A stretch of 64,000 nt of DNA, from NCBI RefSeq assembly GCF_022919095.1, contig NZ_CP095073.1, positions 3,224,001-3,288,000 on the forward strand, written 5' to 3'. The position numbers were made by a program, and so were the translations under genes. Positions 46,383 through 55,998 of this stretch are shown here, piece by piece; the first letter of the stretch is position 1; the number at the start of each line of letters is the position of its first letter. Source of the stretch: Halobacillus salinarum (GTDB lineage: Bacteria > Bacillota > Bacilli > Bacillales > Halobacillaceae). The notes beneath the pieces are model-generated. The model was not told the DNA's origin and ran no database searches. It saw only the letters and a program-made list of their open reading frames with translations.

Positions 46383-46928
46383 TTATTTTGCATTAGGGAA
46401 GATACGTTCAACCATTTGGCCAAATTCCTGGAAAAAACCTTGAACAGGTTTTCCGTTTTTAACATCGCCTACGTAATTATTGACTAAGTCCACGAAATCA
46501 GGATTCGTTGACACATATACGTTATCGATGTCGTTATCGGCTTTTTTCACTGCTTTAGTAATTTGACTTTCCACTTTATCGGTTAATTCAGATGCTTCTC
46601 CATTTGGGTTATCCATTACTGCTGCCACATAAGCATTGTCCCGGGTTTTTAACACATACGCTCTGTCGACACCTTTAACATTTTGCTCGATGTTATTGGC
46701 AGCTTCTTTTGCAACTTGGTAATTGGTATTATGCACCATGTTCATGTCATTGTCATAACGATTCGCATTATTTCTTTGCCCATACATATCGTCGGCCGTT
46801 CGTTCAAAACGTGTGTTTTGAACTCCGTTATTATTATCATTATCCCGTGTACCTTGTCCTTGCTCGGCTTGACAAGCTACAAGCGAGGAAACCGCAACTA
46901 GACCGACGGCAAAAGCTTTTAATTTCAT
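46383..46928 (-). CDS. YhcN/YlaJ family spore lipoprotein
   Basis: 181 residues. Lipobox SSLVAC (Cys19) after a short signal, an Asn/Asp-rich linker, then the YhcN/YlaJ domain (AKEAANNIEQNVKGVDRAYVLKTRDNAYVAAV). Family members are in spore inner membrane or coat-adjacent layers. ATG at 46928 after AAGGAGG. A strong sigma-G-type promoter lies just upstream. Confidence 0.88.
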   Translation of the reverse strand: MKLKAFAVGLVAVSSLVACQAEQGQGTRDNDNNNGVQNTRFERTADDMYGQRNNANRYDNDMNMVHNTNYQVAKEAANNIEQNVKGVDRAYVLKTRDNAYVAAVMDNPNGEASELTDKVESQITKAVKKADNDIDNVYVSTNPDFVDLVNNYVGDVKNGKPVQGFFQEFGQMVERIFPNAK

Positions 46929-46957
46929 GATTTCATACCTCCTTCGCAGCTTATGCA

Positions 46958-46986
46958 TAGTATGCGTTATAAAATAGCAAATATGC
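46958..46986 (-). promoter_or_regulatory. Sigma-G type promoter of YhcN-like gene
   Basis: On the - strand GCATA, 17-base spacer, CATACTA, a close match to forespore sigma-F/G consensus. The same CATACTA box and spacing occurs before the GerA-family gene at 62821-62849. Confidence 0.8.
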
Positions 46987-47015
46987 GATGAAGCAGGAAG
47001 GGATTACAGAAGTAA

Positions 47016-47043
47016 AAAAAGCCTTCTGTATCAGAAGACTTCT
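47016..47043 (-). terminator. Terminator of membrane protein gene
   Basis: On the - strand GTCTTCTG, short loop, CAGAAGGC, then TTTTTTT. It overlaps the stop region of the gene at 47043-47513. Confidence 0.75.
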
Positions 47044-47513
47044 CATCCCTTTCCCCAAAAAGGAAGGTTCCACCAAATATGTATAAAAATCATTGAGACG
47101 GTAAGCATGCTGTTAAAAAACAGAAAAAAAGCAGGGAGCAGTTTATAATTGCCTTCCACTTTTTCATACCCTAATCTTAAATAAACAATGCTTGTGACTG
47201 TAACTAAATAAAAAACTAAAAACCATATCCATTGATATGGCGTTGAAGCATGAATTCCGGCTTCATAGCCAATCATAAATACAAGCCAGACACTTAAAAA
47301 GGCGATCACAGATATCGGCACCCACTTTTGGATGCTCTTTATGTAAATGACGGCAATAATGGCTGTTATAAAGGTTAATGCTCCAATAACTTCACTTATG
47401 ATTACCATAGCGTTTTGACCCGAACCTCTGAGGAGAAGACTTAATAATAAACATACGCCAAAGGTAATAATCATTCCTAAATTCCCCAAAAGCAGCTTTC
47501 TTTCAGTCAGCAA
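47043..47513 (-). CDS. Hypothetical membrane protein
   Basis: 156 residues with five predicted membrane segments and short loops; no domain recognised. Start taken as TTG at 47513 (read MLTERKLLLG), after AAGGAG; an earlier ATG would put the ribosome site inside the gene. Likely a single-gene unit. Confidence 0.7.
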   Translation of the reverse strand: MLTERKLLLGNLGMIITFGVCLLLSLLLRGSGQNAMVIISEVIGALTFITAIIAVIYIKSIQKWVPISVIAFLSVWLVFMIGYEAGIHASTPYQWIWFLVFYLVTVTSIVYLRLGYEKVEGNYKLLPAFFLFFNSMLTVSMIFIHIWWNLPFWGKG

Positions 47514-47705
47514 TCCCCATTCTCCTTCCATGTTCCAGAACAATCAAAGTAAATGATTCCCATATTATCATAACAAAAATTATGGGTGGAGAGGTAAAGA
47601 TTTGCAATTTTTGACGAACTATCCATTCTTGTGACGAACTTTCAGGTTCAACTTTTTTAAGTACGGGCATAATAACACTATCCTTTACCAGAAGGATGTG
47701 GCCGA

Positions 47706-47939
47706 ATGAATCAACTGGATTACGATAAGGCCCTGCATTTCATGATCTGGGGACAATGGGATGACTTACTTGTTCTCATGGTGCGCACACGCGATAACTT
47801 TTTATCGAAAAAAATCGAAGCGTTCCTGCATGCCAGCTATTACCCGGGTTATGAAAGCAGTGTTTTGGAATCTCATGATGAATTACTGCAATATATTGAC
47901 CACGCTCAAGCTGCGACAGAGCAAGATGTGTTCATATAA
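47706..47939 (+). CDS. yhdB: YhdB-like protein
   Basis: 77 residues, acidic and helical. It resembles B. subtilis YhdB (MNxxDYDRALxYxxxxQWDxLLxLMVRT layout). In B. subtilis yhdB lies close to yhcZ, as here. ATG at 47706 after AGAAGGATG. Function unknown. Own terminator overlaps its last codon. Confidence 0.7.
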   Translation: MNQLDYDKALHFMIWGQWDDLLVLMVRTRDNFLSKKIEAFLHASYYPGYESSVLESHDELLQYIDHAQAATEQDVFI

Positions 47940-47974
47940 AAAGCCTCAGGAAATTCCTGAGGCTTTATTTTTCT
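47939..47974. terminator. Terminator between yhdB-like and regulator genes
   Basis: AAAAAGCCTCAGGA, loop, TCCTGAGGCTTTATTTTT. Faces the convergent response regulator gene. Confidence 0.9.
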
Positions 47975-48612
47975 TCCTTTACATACTTGACACCAAATAA
48001 TGCAGCCTGAGTGCGGTCATGTACTTCAAGCTTAGAGAAGATATTCGATAAATGCGTTTTAACTGTTTTTTCTGTAATGAACAAATTCCGGGCAATTTCT
48101 TTATTGCTATGCCCTTTCATAATTTGTTTCAGCACGTCTTTTTCTCTTAGTGTCAGCTCCTCCAGTCTTTTTTGTTCTTCCTTCTGGTTGGCACCAGTGA
48201 CATGGGTCATCAACTGAGAAGCTGCTTTTGAGTCAATCATAGTTTCTCCTTTATGTACCCGGCGAATCACATCTGCTAAGCGGTCAGGCTCAATATCCTT
48301 CAGCTGGTAACCGTTCGCGCCTGCTTGAACCGCCGGGATGACCGTATCATAATCCGAAAAGCTTGTAAGCATAATAATCTTCACTTCCGGATAATGCGTA
48401 CGCATTTTCTTTGCTGTTTCCACTCCATCCATATTAGGCATTTGAATATCGAGCAACACAACGTCCGCCTTATATTTACCTAATTTTTCTAAAATCTCTA
48501 ACCCGTCTCCTGCTTCTTCTACCACTTCAATATCAGCTTGTGATTGGAAGAAAAAAACCAATCCTTTTCTAACGACTTGGTGGTCATCAGCAATCATAAT
48601 CTTAATGGTCAT
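47965..48612 (-). CDS. yhcZ: NarL/FixJ response regulator (YhcZ-like)
   Basis: 215 residues. Receiver domain with phospho-acceptor Asp in ADVVLLDIQMPN near 55, then a LuxR-type HTH (LTLREKDVLKQIMKGHSNKEIARNL) at about 148-205. Start ATG at 48612, overlapping the kinase stop by eleven bases. Partner of the kinase upstream. Confidence 0.93.
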   Translation of the reverse strand: MTIKIMIADDHQVVRKGLVFFFQSQADIEVVEEAGDGLEILEKLGKYKADVVLLDIQMPNMDGVETAKKMRTHYPEVKIIMLTSFSDYDTVIPAVQAGANGYQLKDIEPDRLADVIRRVHKGETMIDSKAASQLMTHVTGANQKEEQKRLEELTLREKDVLKQIMKGHSNKEIARNLFITEKTVKTHLSNIFSKLEVHDRTQAALFGVKYVKEEK

Positions 48613-50035
48613 TTTTTTTCACCTCAATTGGCAGCTCTACTACTATTACTGTACCTTTTCCAAGGTCACTGGTTATCTTAATCGTTCCATTGTAGCTGTA
48701 CGCACGGTCTTCCATTCCAGACAGACCATAAGAAGGCTTTTGGGAAGCCTCCTTTTGATTGAAACCACGTCCCTGATCGGAAATGATTAACTGGACTTTA
48801 TCAGAAAACTTTTTAATTTCAAGGCGGGCTTCCTGCGAGCCTGAATGCTTATAAACATTATTTAGAGCTTCCTGTCCAATTCTCAGTAAAGCTTCTTCTA
48901 TAAAATAAGGAATGGTCTGTGTCCCCTCTGAGTGACCTTTTAAAGTAACTCCGATGGTTTGTGCATACCGATAAAGTTCAACAAAGACACCACCTTCCAT
49001 GCTGTCTTCTTTTTCATTAGCTATCAAAGACCTCATTTCTTTAAGAGCACGCGAAGACATCTGATGAATGTATTGAATTTGCTCGTAGGCAGGGGATTCA
49101 GCTGAAATCAGTCCACCTGCGCCCTTTGAAGTTAAGACGATCGAAAACAACAGCTGGTTGACCGAGTCATGCAAATCCTGTGCAAGCTGTGAGCGTTCTT
49201 CGCGGCGGGCAAGGTCTTTTTCCTTTTTACTAAGGAGAAGCTGCTTCCAGGCAATGTTACTGTAATCCATGAGCAAATTGAATATTTCTTTTTCCTGGGA
49301 TGAAAAAGAGAAATTCCTTACCATTTTCAAATAGTATTTGTCATTCAGCCACCTTCCTAAGCTGTATTGTTCCTGCTCTTCGTGTGGAGTGTATTGAACA
49401 CTCACTTCGCCAAATACCACTTTCATATACTTGGCTACGTTCTCTCTCAGCGAAACGGAGTCGCGGGACTGTTGAATTTCCTTAGTAAATAAGTGGGCTT
49501 TCGTCAATAAATTACTGCGTATTTCCTCTTTTTCAAATCGCTCCATTCTTTCCAGCGCCGTTCCTAATTGCAAGGCAATGGATTCCAGCAGTTCTAATTC
49601 TTCTGAATAATTTTGCCGATTTCTTGCAGCTACGTTAAAAAGTCCATAAAGCTTATTTGGTGTCTGCAGTGGTACAGTGGCATGGTGAGTGATTCCGCAT
49701 GTTTCCTTACTACCTTTACGCAATGCTTTTTCAATTCGTTTGCAGGCAATAATGCTCGTAGCTTGGGTCAGCTTTCCCTTTTTATACCTTGACACACAGT
49801 AGCAATCTTCCCCGCACATTAATTCTTTATCGTTTTTGCTTAAGGCGGGAGGAAGGCCTACATCTGCTTCCAGGTGAACTCCGTCTTCACGTTCAAGAAA
49901 GACCCATCCCGTTTCAAAGTGAGTCATGGAAATAAAAGCAGCTAATACATCTTTCATTACTTTCTTATCTGTCGATTGATTAAGAAGCTCGGCAATATTT
50001 TTTAACGTCTCTAATTGTGAAGAAGAAGGAGCCAT
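48602..50035 (-). CDS. yhcY: GAF-domain sensor histidine kinase (YhcY-like)
   Basis: 477 residues, soluble. Two GAF-like regions (about 25-160 and a shorter one), then the HisKA_3 H-box LAQDLHDSVNQLLFSIVL and ATPase N-box GQEALNNVYKHSG. The first GAF contains a cysteine pattern MCGEDCYC with a later IIACKR, suggesting a metal or Fe-S site, unproven. Start at ATG 50035 after AGGAGGGGGAGG. Position next to yhcZ, yhcX and yhdB matches B. subtilis. Confidence 0.9.
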   Translation of the reverse strand: MAPSSSQLETLKNIAELLNQSTDKKVMKDVLAAFISMTHFETGWVFLEREDGVHLEADVGLPPALSKNDKELMCGEDCYCVSRYKKGKLTQATSIIACKRIEKALRKGSKETCGITHHATVPLQTPNKLYGLFNVAARNRQNYSEELELLESIALQLGTALERMERFEKEEIRSNLLTKAHLFTKEIQQSRDSVSLRENVAKYMKVVFGEVSVQYTPHEEQEQYSLGRWLNDKYYLKMVRNFSFSSQEKEIFNLLMDYSNIAWKQLLLSKKEKDLARREERSQLAQDLHDSVNQLLFSIVLTSKGAGGLISAESPAYEQIQYIHQMSSRALKEMRSLIANEKEDSMEGGVFVELYRYAQTIGVTLKGHSEGTQTIPYFIEEALLRIGQEALNNVYKHSGSQEARLEIKKFSDKVQLIISDQGRGFNQKEASQKPSYGLSGMEDRAYSYNGTIKITSDLGKGTVIVVELPIEVKKNDH

Positions 50036-50081
50036 CCTCCCCCTCCTTTCTTTTATGTATAAAGTAAAAATAGTATAACAC

Positions 50082-50117
50082 GTCACAAGCGAGCCTGACG
50101 CTTGGCTCGCTTGTGAC
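50082..50117 (-). terminator. Hairpin after SDR gene
   Basis: GTCACAAGCGAGCC pairs with GGCTCGCTTGTGAC (14 pairs); little T run on the - strand. Weak terminator candidate. Confidence 0.5.
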
Positions 50118-50119
50118 CT

Positions 50120-50844
50120 TTAAAATCTCGGGTATTCCTGGCTTAAAGAATGGAGTTGAAGTTCATCAATGACTACATGCTTGGGAGCATTCGCCATATA
50201 AACGATGGCTTCAGCAATATCTTCTACTTTCAGCCACTTCGATTGCTTCCCGTCTCCTTGCGTTCTTCCTCCAAAGGAAGTATCCACTTTTCCTGGATTA
50301 ATCGTTCCGACTCTAATTCCAAAAGCTCTGACTTCCTGAGCCACCGAGCCCATAAAGCCTTGAACAGCATATTTAGTTGATGTATAGAGGGATCCCCTTC
50401 AGGAACAGCATATCTGGATAAGTCGGACGCTACCGTTATAATCGTTCCTGACTGCTGTTTTTTCATTTGGGGAAGCACGGATTTAGTTGCTAGAAAAACC
50501 CCTTGTACATTAACATCATAGGTTTTCTTCCATTCCTCAACCGTTACATCTTCCACCTTCTTGAATTTTCCTATTCCAGCGTTGTTAATGAGAACATCAA
50601 TCGTACCATAGGCATTTGTTGCAGCTTGCACGACATGATCAACTTCATTTTCTTTAGCTACATCCGCTGTGAAAGCCAGCACATGAGAGCAGCCCTTCGC
50701 TATGATTTCTTCTTTCGTATCGTGCACTTCTTCTGTACTTCCCATTAAGGCAAGATTAGCTCCCTGTTCAGCCATTTGAATGGCGATTTGTTTGCCAATA
50801 CCTCTGGATGCCCCCGTAATGATTACAGTTTTATCTTGCAGCAT
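50120..50844 (-). pseudogene. SDR family oxidoreductase, one frameshift
   Basis: About 242 residues when one G is restored in the run at 50394-50397 (complement), rejoining VPEGGSLYTSTKYAVQGF and so the catalytic Tyr-x-x-x-Lys. TGASRGIGKQIA and NNAG motifs precede it. Related to FabG-like/YhdF-type oxidoreductases. ATG after AGGAGGCAGATGC. The break is a homopolymer loss, so the gene is probably intact. Confidence 0.82.
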
Positions 50845-50856
50845 GCATCTGCCTCC

Positions 50857-52419
50857 TTAGGTTCGTTCAGGTTTTACTTCTGTCGTTACTTTGTAATCAA
50901 GCTGAAATAAGTCTCTTCGTCGGTCGCGGAGCTGTCGGACAGTCCCTGACTTTCTCTGCCGGCGCAGAATTTCCAAATCTACATCCCCAACGACAACTGT
51001 CTCTACGTTCGGATTACATTCACCGATAATACCATCACGCGCAAACTCAAAGTCCGATGGAGTAAATATGCCGGACTGGGCATATTGGATGTCCATATTT
51101 TCTACGTGAGTTAAGTTCCCCACTGTTCCGGCAATCACCGTATAAACCTGGTTTTCTACAGCACGGGCCTGGGCGCAGTAGCGGACACGCAGGTACCCTT
51201 GACGATCATCGGTACAGAAAGGAACAAAGATGATATTTGCCCCTTGATCCACCGCATAACGAGCCAGCTCAGGAAACTGAATATCGTAACAGATTTGGAT
51301 GGCAATTTTTCCGCAATCCGTATCGAACACTTTCACTGCATCTCCTGGCTGGATGCCCCACCAAGTTCGTTCATTTGGGGTAACGTGGATTTTGTATTGT
51401 TTTTCAATCGTTCCATCTCGACGGAACAAATATGAGATATTATAAATATGCTCATCTTCTTCTACGAAGTGAGAACCGCCTACGATGTTCACATTGTACT
51501 TCACTGCTAAATGAGTAAACATTTCAATATAATCCTCTGTATATTCAGATAAACGCCGAACTGCCTTTGAAGGAACTTTTTCTTCCAGGAACGACATCAG
51601 TTGAGTAGTAAAAATTTCAGGAAAGACGGCAAAATCCGACCCATAATCTGCAGCAACGTCGACATAATATTCACACTGAGTATAAAATTCCTCAAACGAG
51701 TCGATTCTTTTCATCATATATTGAATGACCATAATTCGGACAGGGTAGCTCGTTTTAAAATGCCGTTTTGTCCTGGCTCTGTAATCAATATTATTCCATT
51801 CCATTAATGTGGCAAATTTCAATGACATCTTATCATCCGGAAGATAATTAGGGTTAATTCTCATGACTGTAAATCCGTTCATAATTTGAAAGGTCAACAC
51901 AGGATCAAATATGTTCTGACTGCGCACTTCCTCTACGTATTCACGGGGTGTCATTTCATCTTCATACTTATGGTAATTCGGAATTCGTCCTCCAATGATA
52001 ATGCTTTTCAAATTTAACTCGCGGGCAAGGTCTTTCCGTGCTTCATATAATCTTCTACCGATCTTCATGCCGCGGAATTCTGGATGGACCATGATTTCTA
52101 TTCCATACAGGTTGTATCCATCAGGATCATGATTCGTGATATATCCTTCATCTGTAATATCGTCCCACGTATGTTTATCATCGTATTCATCAAAGTTAAC
52201 AATTAAACTGGAACAGCTTCCAATGATTTTCCCATCGTATTCTACGACAAACTGTCCCTCAGGAAAATAAGTCAGGTGGCTTTCCAAGTGCTCTCTTTTC
52301 CAAGGCTCCATATTAGGAAAGCAAACTTCCTGAAGCTCAAAGATTTGTTCGATATCCTCTGCTTTTAGATTGCGGACAATCAGTTTTTTTTCGAATTGGG
52401 ATAAATCAAGCTTGGACAT
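50857..52419 (-). CDS. yhcX: GNAT/carbon-nitrogen hydrolase bifunctional protein (YhcX-like)
   Basis: 520 residues; B. subtilis YhcX is 513. N-terminal GNAT domain (about 15-185) with the acetyl-CoA loop HPEFRGMKIGRRL, followed by a nitrilase-type amidase domain (about 225-500) whose catalytic Glu (FAVFPEIFTTQ), Lys (KQYKIHVTPNERTW) and Cys (IQICYDIQFPE) are visible. Ends near the SDR gene with a 12-base gap. Substrate unknown. Confidence 0.92.
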   Translation of the reverse strand: MSKLDLSQFEKKLIVRNLKAEDIEQIFELQEVCFPNMEPWKREHLESHLTYFPEGQFVVEYDGKIIGSCSSLIVNFDEYDDKHTWDDITDEGYITNHDPDGYNLYGIEIMVHPEFRGMKIGRRLYEARKDLARELNLKSIIIGGRIPNYHKYEDEMTPREYVEEVRSQNIFDPVLTFQIMNGFTVMRINPNYLPDDKMSLKFATLMEWNNIDYRARTKRHFKTSYPVRIMVIQYMMKRIDSFEEFYTQCEYYVDVAADYGSDFAVFPEIFTTQLMSFLEEKVPSKAVRRLSEYTEDYIEMFTHLAVKYNVNIVGGSHFVEEDEHIYNISYLFRRDGTIEKQYKIHVTPNERTWWGIQPGDAVKVFDTDCGKIAIQICYDIQFPELARYAVDQGANIIFVPFCTDDRQGYLRVRYCAQARAVENQVYTVIAGTVGNLTHVENMDIQYAQSGIFTPSDFEFARDGIIGECNPNVETVVVGDVDLEILRRQRKSGTVRQLRDRRRDLFQLDYKVTTEVKPERT

Positions 52420-52584
52420 ATTGACTTTCCTCTCTTTGCAATAGTTTTGCTTTCTATTTTATCGTACTGAAAAGGAATTAAACCTGTAAAGTTTCACAGA
52501 CTTTGCGGGTTCATTATATTATGAAATGTTTGAATTGATTTACTTCAAAACCCAATGTATGATGAGATGAAAGAGGTGGAACTT

Positions 52585-53199
52585 GTGAATGGATTCGAGA
52601 GACGGACTGAAAGAAAGAAGAACAATATTTTACAAGCTGCATATGAGCTGTTTTCGGTACACGGAGTTCAGAAGGTCAGCATTCAGGAAATTGCAAAAAA
52701 GGCCCAAGTCTCCCAAGTCACCATTTACAATTATTTTGGCGGGAAAGACGAACTGCTTTTCGCCACAGTCAAACAGTTTGCTTATCAGCAAATTGATCAG
52801 TTTCGTGCTGTCTTGGAAGATGAAAGTCGGGATTTCAGAGATAAAATAGGCTGCCTTATTTCTAATAAAAAAGAGATCTTGCACATGGACTCAGATTTTT
52901 TAAATACCATGATGTCCGACCAGCCGGAAATACAAAGCTTTGTAAATGAATTAGCTGAAACAACCACCATCCCATTATTAATTGAATTAATTGAGCAAGG
53001 AAAAAAAGAAGGGGCCGTTCATCCAGATTTGTCTGTGAAATCTATTTTATTTTACGTGGACATGTATTTCCAAACTATGCGCAGCCGTTCAGACTTGTTT
53101 CAAAAGAATAAACAGGACGGACAGCTTGCTGAAGAATTAACCCACATGTTTTTTTACGGGTTATTAGGAAATCAAAACGATCGATTAATAAAAGACTAA
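52585..53199 (+). CDS. TetR family regulator
   Basis: About 204 residues. HTH (ILQAAYELFSVHGVQKVSIQEIAKKAQVSQVTIYNYFGGKDELLF) with a C-terminal ligand domain. The start is taken as GTG at 52585, after AGAGGTGG; an ATG 30 bases earlier lacks a site. Divergent from yhcX. No obvious paired target gene nearby. Confidence 0.85.
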   Translation: MNGFERRTERKKNNILQAAYELFSVHGVQKVSIQEIAKKAQVSQVTIYNYFGGKDELLFATVKQFAYQQIDQFRAVLEDESRDFRDKIGCLISNKKEILHMDSDFLNTMMSDQPEIQSFVNELAETTTIPLLIELIEQGKKEGAVHPDLSVKSILFYVDMYFQTMRSRSDLFQKNKQDGQLAEELTHMFFYGLLGNQNDRLIKD

Positions 53200-53238
53200 A
53201 ACAGCTGGCAGACATATTATCTGAACAGCTGTTTTTAT
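53198..53238 (+). terminator. Terminator of TetR gene
   Basis: AAAACAGCTG pairs with CAGCTGTTTT across a 20-base loop, then TTTATT. Confidence 0.75.
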
Positions 53239-53262
53239 TTTAATATGGTAACTCAAACGGAA

Positions 53263-53664
53263 TTATAAACCAGGTCCATCCAGAGTCCGCTGCACATAAA
53301 TGGCAGCAATTTCTGTCATGCGTTTACGGTTAACACCTTGATCTGAATAGGCTTTCCTTGAGGCAGAGCGGAAATGAACCAGTTTATTCTTTTCATCGAT
53401 TAGAAATTCGACATCATCTTTAAGCCGAAAGATTCTCGTTGTAAATAAGCAGTGAAGGTAATTTGAGGTTTCCATTTCAATCGATGCACGATCCATACTA
53501 TGGAGGATCGATTTCAACAACTCTTTTGTTGTATAAGTATCTTTATAAAAAGGCAGCGGGTCCATTCTTTTTTCAGGATTCTGGGCTAGAGTAGACACAC
53601 AGTTAGGAGAATCTGGACATGCGGCGAGCCTTCCGTCCTTAACACCATGTAACTCTTTATTCAT
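53263..53664 (-). CDS. DUF1499 family protein
   Basis: 133 residues. CPDSPNCVST and the following arrangement (IEMETSNYLHCLFTTRIFRLKDDVEF, FRSASRKAYSDQGVNRKRM) are characteristic of DUF1499. Function unknown. ATG follows GAGGAGGAGAAGACA. Confidence 0.88.
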   Translation of the reverse strand: MNKELHGVKDGRLAACPDSPNCVSTLAQNPEKRMDPLPFYKDTYTTKELLKSILHSMDRASIEMETSNYLHCLFTTRIFRLKDDVEFLIDEKNKLVHFRSASRKAYSDQGVNRKRMTEIAAIYVQRTLDGPGL

Positions 53665-53743
53665 TGTCTTCTCCTCCTCATAAGAGCTTACCTATCTATT
53701 CACCTTTTTTCCAATAAAAAAACACTTCACCACTGGAAGTGTT

Positions 53744-54859
53744 CTATTTATGATGGTTATTAAAGTGGTGTGGACCTTGTCGATTCGTCTTATGATTCTG
53801 TCTCTTCATCGGTGCTTTCTCATCCCTGAGAGGAGCGTGGCTTTTGGACTTCGAATGTCCATGGTTTCGTTCATTTTTATGTGTATTGGGACTTTGTTTA
53901 TGTTTTTTTTGCAGGGATGAATCTTTCTCTGCTTTTGGCCCCTGGTCAGATTTAGGTGCTTTTAATTTCTCTTCCTTCTGTTTGTCAGGGTTAAAAGATT
54001 GGTTTTCTATCTGAGGCTTCTCTTCATTTTCTTTCCCAGAAACGATTTCAGGCTTCTCCACAGGTGTCGCTGGCGGATTCGTCTGATCCTCAGCTTCGTT
54101 CTTTTTTGAATCATGGTCCTTGTGATAAAAAGATTGAATAATGGCTTTATCATCGTCTTCAATTTCAACAGTTTGCGACACGCTTTTATTTGCCACAGCC
54201 TTAGTACCTTCTTCGATTGTTCTGGCCATGACTTCATTCACAGAAGCCCGTTCTTTTTGGGCTTGTTTTCTTACTTTATCCGGAACATCATACGCAGCAA
54301 TCGTCATCGCATTGGATTGAGTACTTAAATAAGTCTCGATTTCGCTTTTAAAATCCTGCTTATGTTCGCTTTGAAGGTAGCTGATCCCGATCAGAACCTC
54401 TTGTTTACTGTTCATATATCCATACTTTTTACTCAACTGAATCATTTCAAGCGCTACTTCAGAAGCGCTCCTTTTTTTCCAATTCTTCAAATGCGAGACA
54501 AGGTCTTCCGCGTCGCTATTCAACGTTTGGATGTCAATCACTTTCATATGGTCGTTGACTTTAAGCTCTACACTTGGATTAATATCAATATTTACATAAG
54601 CATAAGCTTTATTGCTTCCATACCATAGATAGACAGGCAGGAAGGCTATTAATAAAACGAGCGCAATCGCTATCACTTTCATATGCCGATCACCGAGGAG
54701 AAACGTCCATTTTCTCTGCTGTTGAGGCTCTACTAATGGTAGAAAATGGACTTCCATCCCCACCTCTGCACGAATAGGCTTTGCTTTATAAAAAGCCCCA
54801 TCATTGGTCATAACGATAGTAAAATACTTGCTCTGTTCCATAACAATACCTTTTCTCAC
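53744..54859 (-). CDS. rsgI: Anti-sigma factor RsgI
   Basis: 371 residues. N-terminal cytosolic RsgI domain (about 1-55), membrane segment near 61-80, then an extracytoplasmic region (YVNIDINPSVELKVNDHMKVID), and a long low-complexity Lys/His/Gln/Asn tail from about 245. It should bind and inhibit SigI. Start is GTG at 54859 (MRKGIVMEQ), overlapping sigI by four bases (GTGA). Confidence 0.88.
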   Translation of the reverse strand: MRKGIVMEQSKYFTIVMTNDGAFYKAKPIRAEVGMEVHFLPLVEPQQQRKWTFLLGDRHMKVIAIALVLLIAFLPVYLWYGSNKAYAYVNIDINPSVELKVNDHMKVIDIQTLNSDAEDLVSHLKNWKKRSASEVALEMIQLSKKYGYMNSKQEVLIGISYLQSEHKQDFKSEIETYLSTQSNAMTIAAYDVPDKVRKQAQKERASVNEVMARTIEEGTKAVANKSVSQTVEIEDDDKAIIQSFYHKDHDSKKNEAEDQTNPPATPVEKPEIVSGKENEEKPQIENQSFNPDKQKEEKLKAPKSDQGPKAEKDSSLQKKHKQSPNTHKNERNHGHSKSKSHAPLRDEKAPMKRQNHKTNRQGPHHFNNHHK

Positions 54860-55593
54860 ACACCCACCCCCTTCAGGTAATCTTGCAGATACACGTAATC
54901 CCCATCAAGGATAAGCACCATAGCAATGATGAATTTACGATTTCTCTCCAGCGTCTTCTTACTGACCTCCACCTTTCCCATTAAGTCTTTAATCGGAAGG
55001 CGTCCTTTGTCTATCACTTGCGTTTTAAGATGCTCGTCTTGATAAACAATACGCGCAATCTGCACAGCAGAAGCCCTGGCATCTCTATGCTTAGGAGAGG
55101 CATCTGTCAGCTCTGCAAATGTAAGCTTGTACCTTAGAAGGTGGGACTTGAACTCAAGAATCTCTTCCCTGCGGAGCCACGCTTCCGTTTCCATTTGATA
55201 GCGGTCCTTCGCTGCGGCTACCTCTGAGGGATTTTCCATTTGTTCTTCATCTTCATAAGGTTCATCCAGTGATTTGACTAGAGGCTTCTTTTGCTCGTTA
55301 CGAATGTGATCAATAACTTTTCGTTTGATCACCAGTCTGGCAAAGGAGAGAAATGAACTTCCTTTTTCGGCAGAATAGGCCTGGATCGCTTCATTAAAAG
55401 CCAGGAGGCCGATGCTGAATTCATCATCCTTGGTTGGATCAATGTATCTTTTGCACACTTCAGAAACACTTTTGGCAATGAAAGGTTGATACTGTTTGAG
55501 AATTTCGTTTCGCAAATCTTCGTCTCCTTGCTTCGCAGCAACGACTTGCACATCAAGAGAGGTGTTGTTCTTTTGGAACAGACGTCTGATCAA
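54856..55593 (-). CDS. sigI: RNA polymerase sigma factor SigI
   Basis: 245 residues. Regions 2 and 4 of an extracytoplasmic/heat-type sigma factor of the SigI class, with EFSIGLLAFNEAIQAYSAEKGSSFLSFARLVIKRKVIDHIR as region 2. Start is TTG at 55593 after GGAGGTGATAAAGG. Operon with rsgI. In Bacillus SigI responds to heat and cell-wall stress and directs its own operon. Confidence 0.9.
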   Translation of the reverse strand: MIRRLFQKNNTSLDVQVVAAKQGDEDLRNEILKQYQPFIAKSVSEVCKRYIDPTKDDEFSIGLLAFNEAIQAYSAEKGSSFLSFARLVIKRKVIDHIRNEQKKPLVKSLDEPYEDEEQMENPSEVAAAKDRYQMETEAWLRREEILEFKSHLLRYKLTFAELTDASPKHRDARASAVQIARIVYQDEHLKTQVIDKGRLPIKDLMGKVEVSKKTLERNRKFIIAMVLILDGDYVYLQDYLKGVGV

Positions 55594-55621
55594 CCTTTAT
55601 CACCTCCAGCTACTAAATTGG

Positions 55622-55650
55622 TTCGTCTTTTCCAACTATTTTTTGGGTGT
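55622..55650 (-). promoter_or_regulatory. Candidate SigI-type promoter
   Basis: On the - strand ACACCCAA, then 17 bases after ACCCAA, then CGAA; it ends 29 bases before the sigI start. SigI promoters have ACCC and CGAA boxes with about this spacing. Confidence 0.45.
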
Positions 55651-55998
55651 ATTTTTAAAAGAAAATTTCATTTTTATTACAAAATTGTATCAACCCGTGT
55701 TTCTAAGCTTTTTTAAAAAGGGTGGCAAAGTTATTGGTATTGTAGAGAGCATGACTATTTTACTGTAAACAGACTTTATCTTCCACCACAGTGGATTTAC
55801 ATTTTGTTAAATAATCATTTCAAAAAACAGGACTTAAGACTCTCTAACCTGCCTATACTAACCAAAACGCGGCCTCATATCCGCATAACATTACTTTAGG
55901 ACTAGAACAAGGTGGTTATTTATCCTCAAATAATTAATAGTTTATAAGACGGGAATAAGGGTTAAACCCAAAGTGACTACCCTAAAGGAGGTGAAGCT
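55651..55998. other. Intergenic region upstream of flavoprotein gene
   Basis: About 350 bases with no supported gene. It must hold the divergent promoter for the gene at 55999. A small GGGTT/AACCC hairpin lies near 55958-55970. Confidence 0.4.

Noticed and set aside
52500-52580. Operator-like palindrome TTCATTATATTATGAA before the TetR gene
   Set aside because: Short A/T-rich arms with mismatched centre; may be chance in a promoter region.
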